The translations under genes were made by a program, and so were the position numbers. A stretch of DNA of 64,000 bases, taken from Rhodanobacter sp. C05. Its GTDB lineage: Bacteria; Pseudomonadota; Gammaproteobacteria; Xanthomonadales; Rhodanobacteraceae. The notes below the pieces were generated by a model. That model made no database searches, was not told the DNA's origin, and saw nothing but the letters and a program-made list of their open reading frames with translations. The first letter of the stretch is position 1, and each line of letters opens with the position of its first letter. Below, piece by piece: positions 10,968 through 20,169 of the stretch. The DNA is taken from positions 62,001-126,000 of the forward strand of contig NZ_MUNQ01000010.1 of assembly GCF_002001165.1 (NCBI RefSeq), read 5' to 3'.

Positions 10968-12985
10968 TCCGTCGCAGCAAGCTTTTCAGTGCCTTGATGA
11001 TGGCGGGCCTGCTCGGTGTGGGCGGCGGCGCGGTAGCGGCCGACATCCAGATCATCAACAAGGACAAGGCCGGCATCGGCCTCAACGATACGACGCCAGC
11101 CACACCGGTCGGCGGCAACCAGGGCACTACCCGTGGTGAGCAGGCACGTATCGTCTTCACCTTCGCCGCCAATATGTGGGGCGCCGTGCTCAAGAGCACC
11201 GTGCCTGTTCAGGTCGATGCCAATTTCGGCGCTCTGCAGTGCGATGCCAACGGTACCGTGCTCGGTTCAACCGGCACGCTGGGCTATGCCAACTTTACCG
11301 ATGCCAATACCTTGCCGGCAGGTGCGAAGTTGAACCTGTGGTACTCGGGCGCCCTGACGAACGCGTTTCTGGGCAGCGATGCAACACCGGCACAGTCGGA
11401 CATGAGCATGTCGTTCAACGGCGCCTTGGGCACCGCTACTTGCCTGCCGGATTCGGGCTGGTACTTCGGCCTCGACGGCAAGACGCCTGCCGGCAAGTCC
11501 AACCTGCTCAACGTGATGTTGCACGAGATGGGGCACGGTCTGGGCTTTGCCGGTCGTACCACGCTCACCAGCGGCGCGCTTTCCGGCAGCAAGAACGACA
11601 TCTATTCGTCTTACGTCTACGACAACACCAACAACAAGTATTGGGGTGATCTGAGCAATGCGCAGCGCAAGGTGTCTGCGCTGGCCGATGGCAAGCTCGT
11701 CTTCCGCGGCCCCAACGTCATGGCGGAGGCACCACTGGCGCTGGGTGCGCCGCCGGTGCTGAAGGCAAATACGCCGGCAGGTTCCGTAGGCGAGTTCGAG
11801 TACGCGGTGGCCGCGTTTGGTCCGGTACCGACCGCGCAGAACTTCGCCGGCACGGTCGTCGTGGGAGTCTCGGGCGCCGATTCGCAAGGTTGCACCGCAC
11901 TCGACAATGCAGCGGATATTGCAGGACATGTCGCGATCGTCGATCGTGGCACCTGCAGTTTTCAGCTGAAGTCGGTCAACGCCCAGGCTGCCGGCGCCAC
12001 GGCGGTGATCCTGGCCAACAACACGACAGGCGTCTTGACCCCGGGTGCTGATGCGGCATACGCCGATCCAGTCATCCCGACGGTGCTGATCAGCCAGGCC
12101 GACGGCGCCAGCCTCAAGCAGCACGCTGCGGATGCGTCCGTGAGTCTCGGCTTCGGCAACGGCTTGGCCGGCACGGATGCAGTGGGTGCCGTGATGATCT
12201 ATGCGCCGACGACACTGGCCTCGGGTTCGTCGTTCTCGCATTACGACACACGTCTGTCGCCGAATGCGTTGATGGAGTACGCCGAGAGTTCGGATCTGAA
12301 GGGTCACATCAATCTCGACCTCACCCCGGCGCTGTTCAAGGACGAGGGCTGGCAGCTCAACGAAACCGGACAGATGCTGTTGACCTGCAATACCGGCGTA
12401 CCGACCTGGATTCCGGGCGGCATCGTGATCGGCGCCAACGTGTATGCCAATGCCAAGGCGATTGCCGCTGCGGCCGCCCATTTCGGGATTTACCGCACGT
12501 CGATGTTGGCCTATGCGGCCGATCTTGCCGCTCAGCAACTGATCTCGGCGCCGCAGGCCAGCAGCCTGAATGCCTGCCTCAGCGATGCCGAGTTGCACAA
12601 GCAGTTCAATGCCTGGGGCAACGGCGTGGATGATCCGACCGTTCCGACAGGGCCGGTCGCGATCGAGCTGACCAATGCAATTGCGCTCGGTGGTCAGTCC
12701 GGTACTGCAGGTGGTGCGAGCCTCTACAAGCTGGAGGTGCCGGCGGGCGCGCTCGCGCTGACCTTGCGTACCCTTGGCGGTACCGGCGACGTGTCGCTGT
12801 TCGTGAAGATCGGTGCCGAACCGAGCGAGACCAGCAACGACTTCAAGTCAGTCCATGCAGGCACCAACAGCGAGTCGGTTGCGATCGCCAGGCCGGTGGC
12901 AGGGACTTACTACGTCAAGGTGGTCGGGGTGACGGCGTTCTCGGGTGTCACGGTGCAGGGCAGCTACACCAAGACGGTGCAGTAA
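10964..12985 (+). CDS. Secreted PA-domain metalloprotease with C-terminal PPC domain
   Basis: 673 residues. Signal peptide (residues 1-25), then a zinc-protease domain with HEMGHGLGF (H187, E188, H191); the third metzincin ligand expected three residues after the Gly is replaced (GLGFAGR), so it would have to be supplied elsewhere. A protease-associated (PA) domain follows at about 290-405 (IAGHVAIVDRGTCSFQLKSVNAQAAGATAVILAN), inserted before the last catalytic-domain part SSFSHYDTRLSPNALMEY. The C-terminal 100 residues are a bacterial pre-peptidase (PPC) beta-sandwich, nearly the same as in the S8 protease at 13567. Probable extracellular peptidase and type II secretion substrate (inference). 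Start overlaps the preceding stop. Confidence 0.85.
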   Translation: MIRRSKLFSALMMAGLLGVGGGAVAADIQIINKDKAGIGLNDTTPATPVGGNQGTTRGEQARIVFTFAANMWGAVLKSTVPVQVDANFGALQCDANGTVLGSTGTLGYANFTDANTLPAGAKLNLWYSGALTNAFLGSDATPAQSDMSMSFNGALGTATCLPDSGWYFGLDGKTPAGKSNLLNVMLHEMGHGLGFAGRTTLTSGALSGSKNDIYSSYVYDNTNNKYWGDLSNAQRKVSALADGKLVFRGPNVMAEAPLALGAPPVLKANTPAGSVGEFEYAVAAFGPVPTAQNFAGTVVVGVSGADSQGCTALDNAADIAGHVAIVDRGTCSFQLKSVNAQAAGATAVILANNTTGVLTPGADAAYADPVIPTVLISQADGASLKQHAADASVSLGFGNGLAGTDAVGAVMIYAPTTLASGSSFSHYDTRLSPNALMEYAESSDLKGHINLDLTPALFKDEGWQLNETGQMLLTCNTGVPTWIPGGIVIGANVYANAKAIAAAAAHFGIYRTSMLAYAADLAAQQLISAPQASSLNACLSDAELHKQFNAWGNGVDDPTVPTGPVAIELTNAIALGGQSGTAGGASLYKLEVPAGALALTLRTLGGTGDVSLFVKIGAEPSETSNDFKSVHAGTNSESVAIARPVAGTYYVKVVGVTAFSGVTVQGSYTKTVQ

Positions 12986-13007
12986 GTCAGATCGTCGTGG
13001 CGAACGC

Positions 13008-13258
13008 GTTGCGCTGATGCAGGAACGGAAGCTCTTGCATCAGCGCAATCTGCAACAGGCACTCAAGCAGGTACGGGTGTATCGCGCACGACCTGTCGGG
13101 GTCATAGGCGCGTGACCTCGCGCTACTTCGCACTGATCCCGTCGCTGTGAATCAGCAGATGGATGCCATTCGCACGCGCACGTTGCGACACGGCATCGAT
13201 TTCCTGCGAGGCGATCTGTGTGCGGGCGGATGCCGATATTCAACAGCTGTCTGATTAC
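13008..13258 (-). pseudogene. Decayed partial copy of tatD
   Basis: Read on the minus strand, the frames give LLNIGI, then IDAVSQRARANGIHLLIHSDG, then LLQIALMQELPFLHQRNA. These line up in order with LLLDIGA, FDAVLQRARTHGVSQMIVTGA and LQIAVDAQKPLFLHQRDA of the intact TatD at 9235-10032. At DNA level, ACGCGCACGTTGC and CACGGCATCGA are shared. Frameshifts and an internal deletion of about 130 bases make it non-functional. A 13-bp perfect inverted repeat (13009-13021 with 13036-13048) lies inside the relic. 12986-13383 otherwise contains nothing I can assign. Confidence 0.75.
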
Positions 13259-13383
13259 CGCGTGCATCAAAGATCTTCACTGCCACCACTCGTGAACTCG
13301 AAGCGTCGTGCCTGGCGTCGCGCTGCAACATTTCGATAGCACAGCGCCTTCAGCAAAATCATGCGGTAAATCGCAATTTCCAA

Positions 13384-13413
13384 TTGACCTTCGCGAAAAG
13401 CGGATGCTAGATT
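13384..13413 (+). promoter_or_regulatory. Putative sigma-70 promoter of the S8 protease gene
   Basis: TTGACC, an 18-base spacer ending in TGC (extended -10), then TAGATT. The predicted start of transcription is about 145 bases before the ATG at 13567. The arrangement matches the promoter at 10144-10173 in spacing and in the extended -10. Confidence 0.5.
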
Positions 13414-13566
13414 CGCAAGACTATGCGATCACATGACGTGATTCGCAAGAAATGACGTATGCACTTCTCAGTGAACGTCAGGGCGTGGAACGGGGGTTTC
13501 ACGCGGCAGGGTTTCCATCGACATGCTCGCGGAAAAGCCAATCATCAAAATCGGGGATCTATCGCA

Positions 13567-15582
13567 ATGGTGAATAGTTTGGGGATCAAGGGGCTGCTGG
13601 CAGCCTCCATCGCAATCACTTTTTCTGTCTCGGCCTTTGCAGGCGATGTAACTCCGGTGGCATCCGCCAGCCCGGGGCTGGTCGCGAAATTCAATGTCAG
13701 CGCGTTGCGTACTGAAGGAAGCTACGATCGCTTCATCGTCAGGTATCGCACGGATTCCACTGAGCAGGGCAACCAGGCGGCCGCCGTGCAGAACATCAAG
13801 GCGGCTGTCGGGCGTGCGGCACTGAACCACGTCACGCTGTCGAGCAACGTGCCCGCCGTGAGCTACCAGCGAAAACTCGCGACCGGTGCCGATCTGGTGA
13901 CCACCTCGCGCAAGCTGAGCCAGGCCGAGGCCGCTGCACTCATCCAGTCCATTGCGGCTGATCCGGCAGTGGCCTATGTCGCCCCGGACGTGCTCCGTCA
14001 TGCCGTACGTGACATCCCGGCGTCTGACACCGTGCAGCCGACTGCCTTCACCCCGAACGACCCAAACTTCGCGAAGTATCAAACGGATTATCTGCCGGGT
14101 GACGGCACGTTGACGACGACGAACAAGGTTGCCAACTATGGCGGCGCCAACGTCACGGGCGCCTGGGATCTCGCCGATGGCACCGGCGTCACCATTGCGA
14201 TACTCGATACCGGCATCGTCAAGCATGCCGACATCAATACCTCGCTGGGCGATGCTGGCTACGATTTCATCATTGATTCCTTCGTGTCCGGACGTACCTC
14301 CGATGGCCGCGTAGCCGGTGGCTGGGATCTGGGCGACTGGACCACGGGCACCAAGTACAAGGCGACCAACGGTGGCTGTGTGGATGCCAACAACCCGGCC
14401 GAAAACAGCTCCTGGCATGGCAGCCACGTGGCCAGTGCCAGTGGTGCCGAATACACCAACAACAGTGCTGGCATGGCGGGCATTGCCTACAAGGCCAAGG
14501 TAGTCCCGGTCCGCGTGCTGGGCCACTGCGGTGGCTACGACAGCGACATCAATGACGCCATCGTATGGGCGGCGGGCGGTCATGTGGACGGGATTCCGGA
14601 CAATCCGAATCCGGCGCAGGTGATCAACATGAGCCTGGGTGGCGAAGGTGCATGCTCGGCTGAAGACGATGCCGCCATCGCGATTGCCAAGGCCAATGCC
14701 CTGGGTGCCTCGGTGGTGGTGGCAGCCGGCAACGATGGCGATGACGTTGCCAACAGTTCACCAGCAAGTTGCCCGGGTGCGATCACGATCGCTGCGACCG
14801 GTGTGACCAGCAGGCTTACCTTTTATTCCAACTACAACATCCCGGGCGAGAATGTCGTGACACTCGGCGCGTTCGGTGGCGGCGTCTATCCAGATGATGC
14901 GGCAACCGGCGCCCAGTTGAATCCGGAAGGCTTCGCCTGGCAGGCCATCAACACGGGCACAACCACACCAAAGGCCAGCCCGGGTGGCGATACCTACGGT
15001 GGCATGGCAGGTACGTCGCAGGCCACGCCGCATGTCACCGGTACGGTGGCGCTGATGCAGAGCGCACGTATCGGCGCAGGCCTGCGTCTGCTGACGCCGG
15101 CTGAAGTGCGCAGCATCCTGCAGGCGACGGCTCGTATCCCCAACGTGACCCCGGATGCGGCCAAGACCTTCGGTGCCGGCATTCTGGATGCAGGTGCTGC
15201 CGTGGCTGCTGCTGCGACTTATGGCACCGGTGGTGATGGCGGTGGCAATCAGGACAGCTCCATCCCGCTCGCCAATGGCGTCACGTTGACGGGTCAGTCC
15301 GGAGCGGCCGGTTCCAGCACCGTCTACAAGCTGGATGTGCCGGCGGGTTCACTTGCATTGACTCTGCGTACCCTTGGTGGCACAGGCAACGTATCCATCT
15401 ACGTCAAGGCGGGTTCCGCCGGCAGTGCCAGCAACTACGACTTCAAGTCGTCGGCAAGCTCCGGCAATGCCGAGTCGGTGGCGATCTCGCGCCCGGTGGC
15501 TGCAACCTACTACGTCACGGTGGTGGGTGAATCCGCTTACAGCGGAGTGAGTGTGCTCGGCAGCTACGTCGTGGCCAAGTAA
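13567..15582 (+). CDS. Secreted S8 subtilisin-family serine protease with PPC domain
   Basis: 671 residues. Signal peptide (1-25, SAFA|GDV), an inhibitor-type propeptide (about 40-150; YDRFIVRYRT to VAYVAPD), then the subtilase domain with the complete triad D214 (IAILDTGI), H284 (SSWHGSHVA) and S484 (GTSQATPHV). The oxyanion Asn region is AAGNDGD. After a Gly/Asp linker (GGDGGGNQDSS) comes a PPC domain of about 95 residues that closely matches that of the metalloprotease at 10964. Likely exported by Sec and the type II system. The ATG at 13567 is preferred because the signal peptide starts there; upstream in-frame codons lie within the leader. A strong hairpin follows. Confidence 0.94.
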   Translation: MVNSLGIKGLLAASIAITFSVSAFAGDVTPVASASPGLVAKFNVSALRTEGSYDRFIVRYRTDSTEQGNQAAAVQNIKAAVGRAALNHVTLSSNVPAVSYQRKLATGADLVTTSRKLSQAEAAALIQSIAADPAVAYVAPDVLRHAVRDIPASDTVQPTAFTPNDPNFAKYQTDYLPGDGTLTTTNKVANYGGANVTGAWDLADGTGVTIAILDTGIVKHADINTSLGDAGYDFIIDSFVSGRTSDGRVAGGWDLGDWTTGTKYKATNGGCVDANNPAENSSWHGSHVASASGAEYTNNSAGMAGIAYKAKVVPVRVLGHCGGYDSDINDAIVWAAGGHVDGIPDNPNPAQVINMSLGGEGACSAEDDAAIAIAKANALGASVVVAAGNDGDDVANSSPASCPGAITIAATGVTSRLTFYSNYNIPGENVVTLGAFGGGVYPDDAATGAQLNPEGFAWQAINTGTTTPKASPGGDTYGGMAGTSQATPHVTGTVALMQSARIGAGLRLLTPAEVRSILQATARIPNVTPDAAKTFGAGILDAGAAVAAAATYGTGGDGGGNQDSSIPLANGVTLTGQSGAAGSSTVYKLDVPAGSLALTLRTLGGTGNVSIYVKAGSAGSASNYDFKSSASSGNAESVAISRPVAATYYVTVVGESAYSGVSVLGSYVVAK

Positions 15583-15603
15583 GCCTCTTCGTCACGGCAA
15601 ACC

Positions 15604-15633
15604 CGGGACTCCGCCCGTCTGGGCGGAGTCCCG
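15604..15633 (+). terminator. Hairpin terminator after the S8 protease
   Basis: A perfect 13-bp stem (15604-15616 with 15621-15633) with a GTCT loop, 22 bases after the stop. No T-run follows, but the stem is very stable. Confidence 0.6.
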
Positions 15634-15837
15634 CATGGTCCAACTGACCAGATACCAATGGCGAGGTTGGCAGCTGCGCCTGTGCACCGTCAGGTCAGGC
15701 AGTCCAGACATGCAGGTTTGCGTCATGCACATCACGAAGACCTGTCCGGTGACAGGCACAAATCACGTCATCTGGCGCCTGCTTGCTGCGGCAAGTGCAT
15801 GCCAGATTCGAAAAACTCTTGGTGGGGGAAGTGTGTC

Positions 15838-18800
15838 TTGAACAAGATCTACAGCAAGGTATGGAACAAGTCGCTGGGCATGCTCGTGGTTGCTTCCGAG
15901 TTCGCCAAGACGAATGGCAACAGTGGCGTATCCAAACGATTGAGGGCCGCTGTGACAATAGCGGGCGTTGCCATGGCACTAGGCGCCGCACCTGCCATGG
16001 CTGCCGACCATGTCATCGCACCGGATCGCACGCACGCAGCCTTGGTGCAGCCGAGTGACGCGACGACGACGTCACATCTCTTCTCGGCGGACGGTGCGAC
16101 GGATGGCAGCGAAGATGCGTTGGCGTTAGGTGAGCACGCGGTAGCCGCGGGAGCGAGCAGCTTCGCGATCGGCGATGAGAGTGCAACCTACGGCTACGGC
16201 GCAGCTGCGTATGGCAACAACGGCGTGGCGATCGGTGCGGGCAGCGGTGCACTGAGCGACAACACGACGGCCGTGGGCTGGGGCGCCAATGCGGTCAACG
16301 TCAACAGCACGGCACTGGGCTATGGCAGTGCGGCGATGGCGGACAACAGCGTGGCACTGGGTGCGGGCTCGCAAGCGGATCGCGCGAACAGCGTGTCGGT
16401 GGGCACGATGGGCAACGAACGCCAGGTCACCAACGTGGCCGCGGGTACGCAATCCACGGATGCGGTGAACAAGGGGCAGCTGGATACCACCAATGCGGCG
16501 GTGGCACAGAACACGACGAACATTGCGACTAACGCGTCGTCGATCAACGCGATCAACAGCACGGCGGTTTTCTACACCAGTGCCGGTCGTACGGCGGTGG
16601 TGCTGGGCAACGGCACGACGCCGGTGGCTCTAGGCAATGTGGCCGCAGGCGCCGTGAATGCCAGCAGCACTGATGCAGTGAACGGCAGCCAGCTCAACAG
16701 CACGAACCAGACGGTGGCGCAGTTGGCTGGCCAGACAGCGATGGCCTCGCATCTGTTTGCGGCGGACGGTGCGACGGACGGTAGCGAAGATGCGTTGGCA
16801 CTGGGCGAGCACGCGGTGGCGGCGGGAGCGAGCAGCTTTGCGATCGGTGACGAGAGCGCGACCTACGGTTACGGCGCAGCGGCGTACGGCAACAACGGCG
16901 TGGCGATCGGTGCGGGCAGCGGTGCACTGAGCGACAACACGACAGCGTTGGGCTGGGGTGCCAATGCGGTAAACATCAACAGCATGGCGCTGGGCTATGG
17001 CAGTGCGGCGATGGCGGACAACAGCGTGGCGCTGGGTGCAGGCTCGCAAGCGGATCGCGCGAACAGCGTGTCGGTGGGCACGGTGGGCGGCGAACGCCAG
17101 GTGACCAATGTCGCAGCCGGCAATCTCACGGCGGGCAGCACCGATGCGGTAAACGGCGATCAGCTCAACAGCACCAACCAGGCAGTGACGCAGAACAGTG
17201 CGAGCATCGCGACCAATACGGCATCGATCAACACGATCAACAGCACTGCAGTGTTCTATACCAATGCCGGTCGCACAGCAGTGGTACTGGGCAACGGCAC
17301 GACGCCGGTGACGGTGGGCAATGTGGCGGCCGGTACGGCCGGTACGGATGCGGTGAACGTTAGCCAGCTGAACGCACTGACGGCAACGACGACGACGGCG
17401 TCGCACCTGTTCGCGGCGGATGGTGCGACGGACGGCAGCGAAGATGCCTTGGCGCTGGGCGAGCATGCGGTGGCGGCGGGAGCGAGCAGCTTCGCGATCG
17501 GTGATGAGAGTACCTCCTACGGCTACGGCGCGCTGGCCAATGGCGCCAATACTGTGGCGTTGGGTACAGGCAGTTTCGCATGGGGTGACAACGCCTCGGC
17601 CGTGGGCTCGTTGGCCAGTGCGGTAGGCGCGAGCAGCACGGCGATCGGCTACGGCAGTGTGGCTCAGGGCAACCAGAGCGTGGCCACGGGCAGCAATGCA
17701 CAGGCCAGCGGTGACGGTAGTGTGGCGACGGGCAGTGACAGCAATGCCAGCGCGGACAGTGCTGCGGCCTATGGCAACGCCGCGCAGGCGACGGCTGAGT
17801 ATGCAACGGCAGTAGGTGCGGAGAGCGAGGCTTCCGGCGAGCAGAGCGCCGCCTTCGGCGCTGGCAGTGTGGCCAGCGGTGACGGCAGCGTGGCGTCCGG
17901 CGTGTTGAGCGAAGCCAGTGGCGTGGAGTCGACGGCAATGGGCTACTACAGCCTGGCGTCGGGTCTGGTATCGACTGCGCTCGGTGCCGAGAGCGTTTCC
18001 AGTGGCCTGACTTCGGTGGCAGTGGGCTTCAACGCGGTTGCATCAAGTGACTACGCGACGGCCGTGGGTGGCTTGTCGACGGCGTCGGGCCACAACAGCA
18101 CGGCACTGGGCAACTCCGCGCAAGCGGTTGCCGATGATGCGGTGGCGCTGGGTGCGGATTCGGTGGCTGATCGTGCCAACACGGTCTCGGTGGGGAGTGC
18201 CGGCAAGGAACGTCAGATCACCAATGTGGCGGATGGCACTGCTGATACGGACGCGGTGAACGTGAGGCAGCTGAATTCGCTGACGACCTCGACGGCGATA
18301 GCATCGCATCTGTTCGCGGCAGACGGTGCGACGGACGGCAGCGAAGATGCGCTGGCATTGGGCGAGCACTCGGTGGCGGCGGGAGCGAGCAGCTTCGCGA
18401 TCGGCGATGAGAGTGCAACCTACGGCTACGGCGCAGCGGCTTACGGCAACAACGGCGTGGCGATCGGTGCGGGCAGCGGTGCACTGAGCGACAACACGAC
18501 AGCCGTGGGCTGGGGCGCCAATGCGGTCAACGTCAACAGCACGGCGCTGGGTTATGGCAGCGCAGCGACGGCCGACAACAGCGTGGCGCTGGGCGCGGGC
18601 TCGCAGGCGGATCGCGCGAACAGCGTGTCAGTGGGCACGGTGGGTGGCGAGCGCCAGGTCACCAATGTGGCCGCGGGTGAAGTGAGTGACAGCAGCACCG
18701 ACGCGGTGAACGGAAGCCAGCTCAACAGCACCAATCAGGCGGTGGCGCAGAACAGTGCCGCCATCGCCACCATCAACAGCACGGCGGTCTTCTACACCGA

Positions 18801-20127
18801 CGCGAGCCGCACGACGGTGATGCTGGGCGACGGCAGTACACCGGTGACGGTGACCAACGTGGCGGATGGCAACGCGGCTCATGACGCGGTGAACAAGGGA
18901 CAGCTGGATGCGGCTGTCGCGGGTATCAGCGATGATCTGGGCACTCTGGCCGACAGTGCCGTGACGTATGACGACGACAGCAATGAGCAGGTGACCCTGG
19001 CCGGCGCCAATGGCACGCGTATCAGCAATCTGCAGGCCAGCAGCGTGTGGAGCGATGCCGCGACCGTGGGACAGATCGCCGATCTGCTCAGTGCGCTCGG
19101 TGGCGGTGCGATGCTGCAGGCGGGCGGCAGCATCAACATGCCCAACTATGCGGTCCAGGGCGGCAGTTACAGCAACGTCGGCGATGCATTGAGTGCGCTG
19201 GATGGTGTGCTCAGCGGTGCGCTGACCAGCATTGCCGGCCTGCAACAGACTGTATCCGGCAGTGCCAATGGCCCTCGCGTGGCGGTTGATGGTGCCAGCG
19301 ACGGCAGCGATTCGGCCACGGCAGCATCCGGTTCGAGGGGTGTAGCGATCGGCGCCAATGCAGTGGCTGGTGACGATCACGGCACGGCGGTCGGCGGCGA
19401 CAGCTATGCGGCTGGCCCGAACGACACCGCCATCGGTGGCAATGCTAGGGTGAATGCGGACGGCAGCACGGCAGTCGGCGCCAATACCACCGTTGCGGCA
19501 GCAGCGACCAATGCGGTCGCGGTGGGCGAGGGTGCGTCGGTGGCGGCAGCCTCGGGTACGGCGATCGGCCAGGGCAGCTCGGTGACGGCTGACGGGGCAG
19601 TCGCACTGGGCCAGGGCTCGGTGGCCGATCGTGCCAACACGGTATCGGTGGGCAGCGTCGGTAACGAACGCCAGATGACCAACGTGGCGGCAGGCACCCA
19701 GGCTACCGATGCGGCGAACTACGGTCAGGTGAAGGAAGCCTTGATCACGGCCAAGACCTATGCCGATGCCGGCGACAAGCAGACGTTGCAGCAGGCAAAT
19801 GCCTATACTGACCAGAGGCTCAGCGGGTTCGCCACCACCGGTGATATCAACACGCTGCGTGATCAGGTGAATGCGCAGTTCCATGCCGTCGACAAGCGCA
19901 TCAACCAGGTGGGTGCGATGGGTACGGCGATGGCGCAGATGTCGTTCAGTGCGCAAGGCATCAATACGCCAAACCGGGTTGGCGTCGGTGTTGGTGGCTA
20001 CCACGGCGAGGCGGCATTGTCGGTGGGCTACTCGCGGCAGCTGTCGCCCAAGGCGAACCTGACCTTCGGGGCTGCCGTCAGCGGTGGCGAAACGTCCGGC
20101 GGTGTGGGCGTGGGCTTCGGCTGGTAA
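15838..20127 (+). CDS. Trimeric autotransporter adhesin (YadA/Hia-like)
   Basis: 1429 residues. It starts with an extended signal peptide region, MNKIYSKVWNKSLGMLVVAS, the hallmark of long-signal autotransporters; this fixes a TTG start at 15838 (GGGGGAAG upstream), since upstream in-frame codons lack homology. Signal cleavage is near PAMAA|DHV. The passenger is made of YadA-type left-handed beta-roll head repeats (SxAxGxxAxA) joined by neck motifs (NVAAGxxxTDAVNxxQL). The C-terminus (about 1330-1429) is a coiled-coil stalk plus the four-strand YadA anchor ending in FGW. Surface attachment, as a homotrimer, is the known family role. Head modules are almost identical at DNA level (see repeat entry). 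Confidence 0.96.
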   Translation: MNKIYSKVWNKSLGMLVVASEFAKTNGNSGVSKRLRAAVTIAGVAMALGAAPAMAADHVIAPDRTHAALVQPSDATTTSHLFSADGATDGSEDALALGEHAVAAGASSFAIGDESATYGYGAAAYGNNGVAIGAGSGALSDNTTAVGWGANAVNVNSTALGYGSAAMADNSVALGAGSQADRANSVSVGTMGNERQVTNVAAGTQSTDAVNKGQLDTTNAAVAQNTTNIATNASSINAINSTAVFYTSAGRTAVVLGNGTTPVALGNVAAGAVNASSTDAVNGSQLNSTNQTVAQLAGQTAMASHLFAADGATDGSEDALALGEHAVAAGASSFAIGDESATYGYGAAAYGNNGVAIGAGSGALSDNTTALGWGANAVNINSMALGYGSAAMADNSVALGAGSQADRANSVSVGTVGGERQVTNVAAGNLTAGSTDAVNGDQLNSTNQAVTQNSASIATNTASINTINSTAVFYTNAGRTAVVLGNGTTPVTVGNVAAGTAGTDAVNVSQLNALTATTTTASHLFAADGATDGSEDALALGEHAVAAGASSFAIGDESTSYGYGALANGANTVALGTGSFAWGDNASAVGSLASAVGASSTAIGYGSVAQGNQSVATGSNAQASGDGSVATGSDSNASADSAAAYGNAAQATAEYATAVGAESEASGEQSAAFGAGSVASGDGSVASGVLSEASGVESTAMGYYSLASGLVSTALGAESVSSGLTSVAVGFNAVASSDYATAVGGLSTASGHNSTALGNSAQAVADDAVALGADSVADRANTVSVGSAGKERQITNVADGTADTDAVNVRQLNSLTTSTAIASHLFAADGATDGSEDALALGEHSVAAGASSFAIGDESATYGYGAAAYGNNGVAIGAGSGALSDNTTAVGWGANAVNVNSTALGYGSAATADNSVALGAGSQADRANSVSVGTVGGERQVTNVAAGEVSDSSTDAVNGSQLNSTNQAVAQNSAAIATINSTAVFYTDASRTTVMLGDGSTPVTVTNVADGNAAHDAVNKGQLDAAVAGISDDLGTLADSAVTYDDDSNEQVTLAGANGTRISNLQASSVWSDAATVGQIADLLSALGGGAMLQAGGSINMPNYAVQGGSYSNVGDALSALDGVLSGALTSIAGLQQTVSGSANGPRVAVDGASDGSDSATAASGSRGVAIGANAVAGDDHGTAVGGDSYAAGPNDTAIGGNARVNADGSTAVGANTTVAAAATNAVAVGEGASVAAASGTAIGQGSSVTADGAVALGQGSVADRANTVSVGSVGNERQMTNVAAGTQATDAANYGQVKEALITAKTYADAGDKQTLQQANAYTDQRLSGFATTGDINTLRDQVNAQFHAVDKRINQVGAMGTAMAQMSFSAQGINTPNRVGVGVGGYHGEAALSVGYSRQLSPKANLTFGAAVSGGETSGGVGVGFGW
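16072..18663 (+). repeat. Near-identical head-module repeats in the adhesin gene
   Basis: Four modules begin with SHLF-ADGATDGSEDALALGEH at 16072, 16747, 17401 and 18304. Modules 1, 2 and 4 run exactly 360 bases (120 residues) to the following NVAAG neck; module 3 has the same start but an expanded 822-base head rich in GSxAxASGDGS repeats. Sequence identity between modules is very high, with only scattered changes, so recombination could change their number. Confidence 0.9.
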
Positions 20128-20169
20128 TCCGGCCACGGCCTGCTTTGACGGGTCGCGATGTCTGACAGG

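Noticed and set aside
13009-13048. Perfect 13-bp inverted repeat after the metalloprotease, considered as a terminator
   Set aside because: No T-run follows, and both arms lie within the tatD relic; it may still form a hairpin, but I do not call it a terminator.
16072-18663. Regular repeats that might be taken for a CRISPR array
   Set aside because: The repeats are in-frame 120-residue adhesin head modules without unique spacers of constant length.
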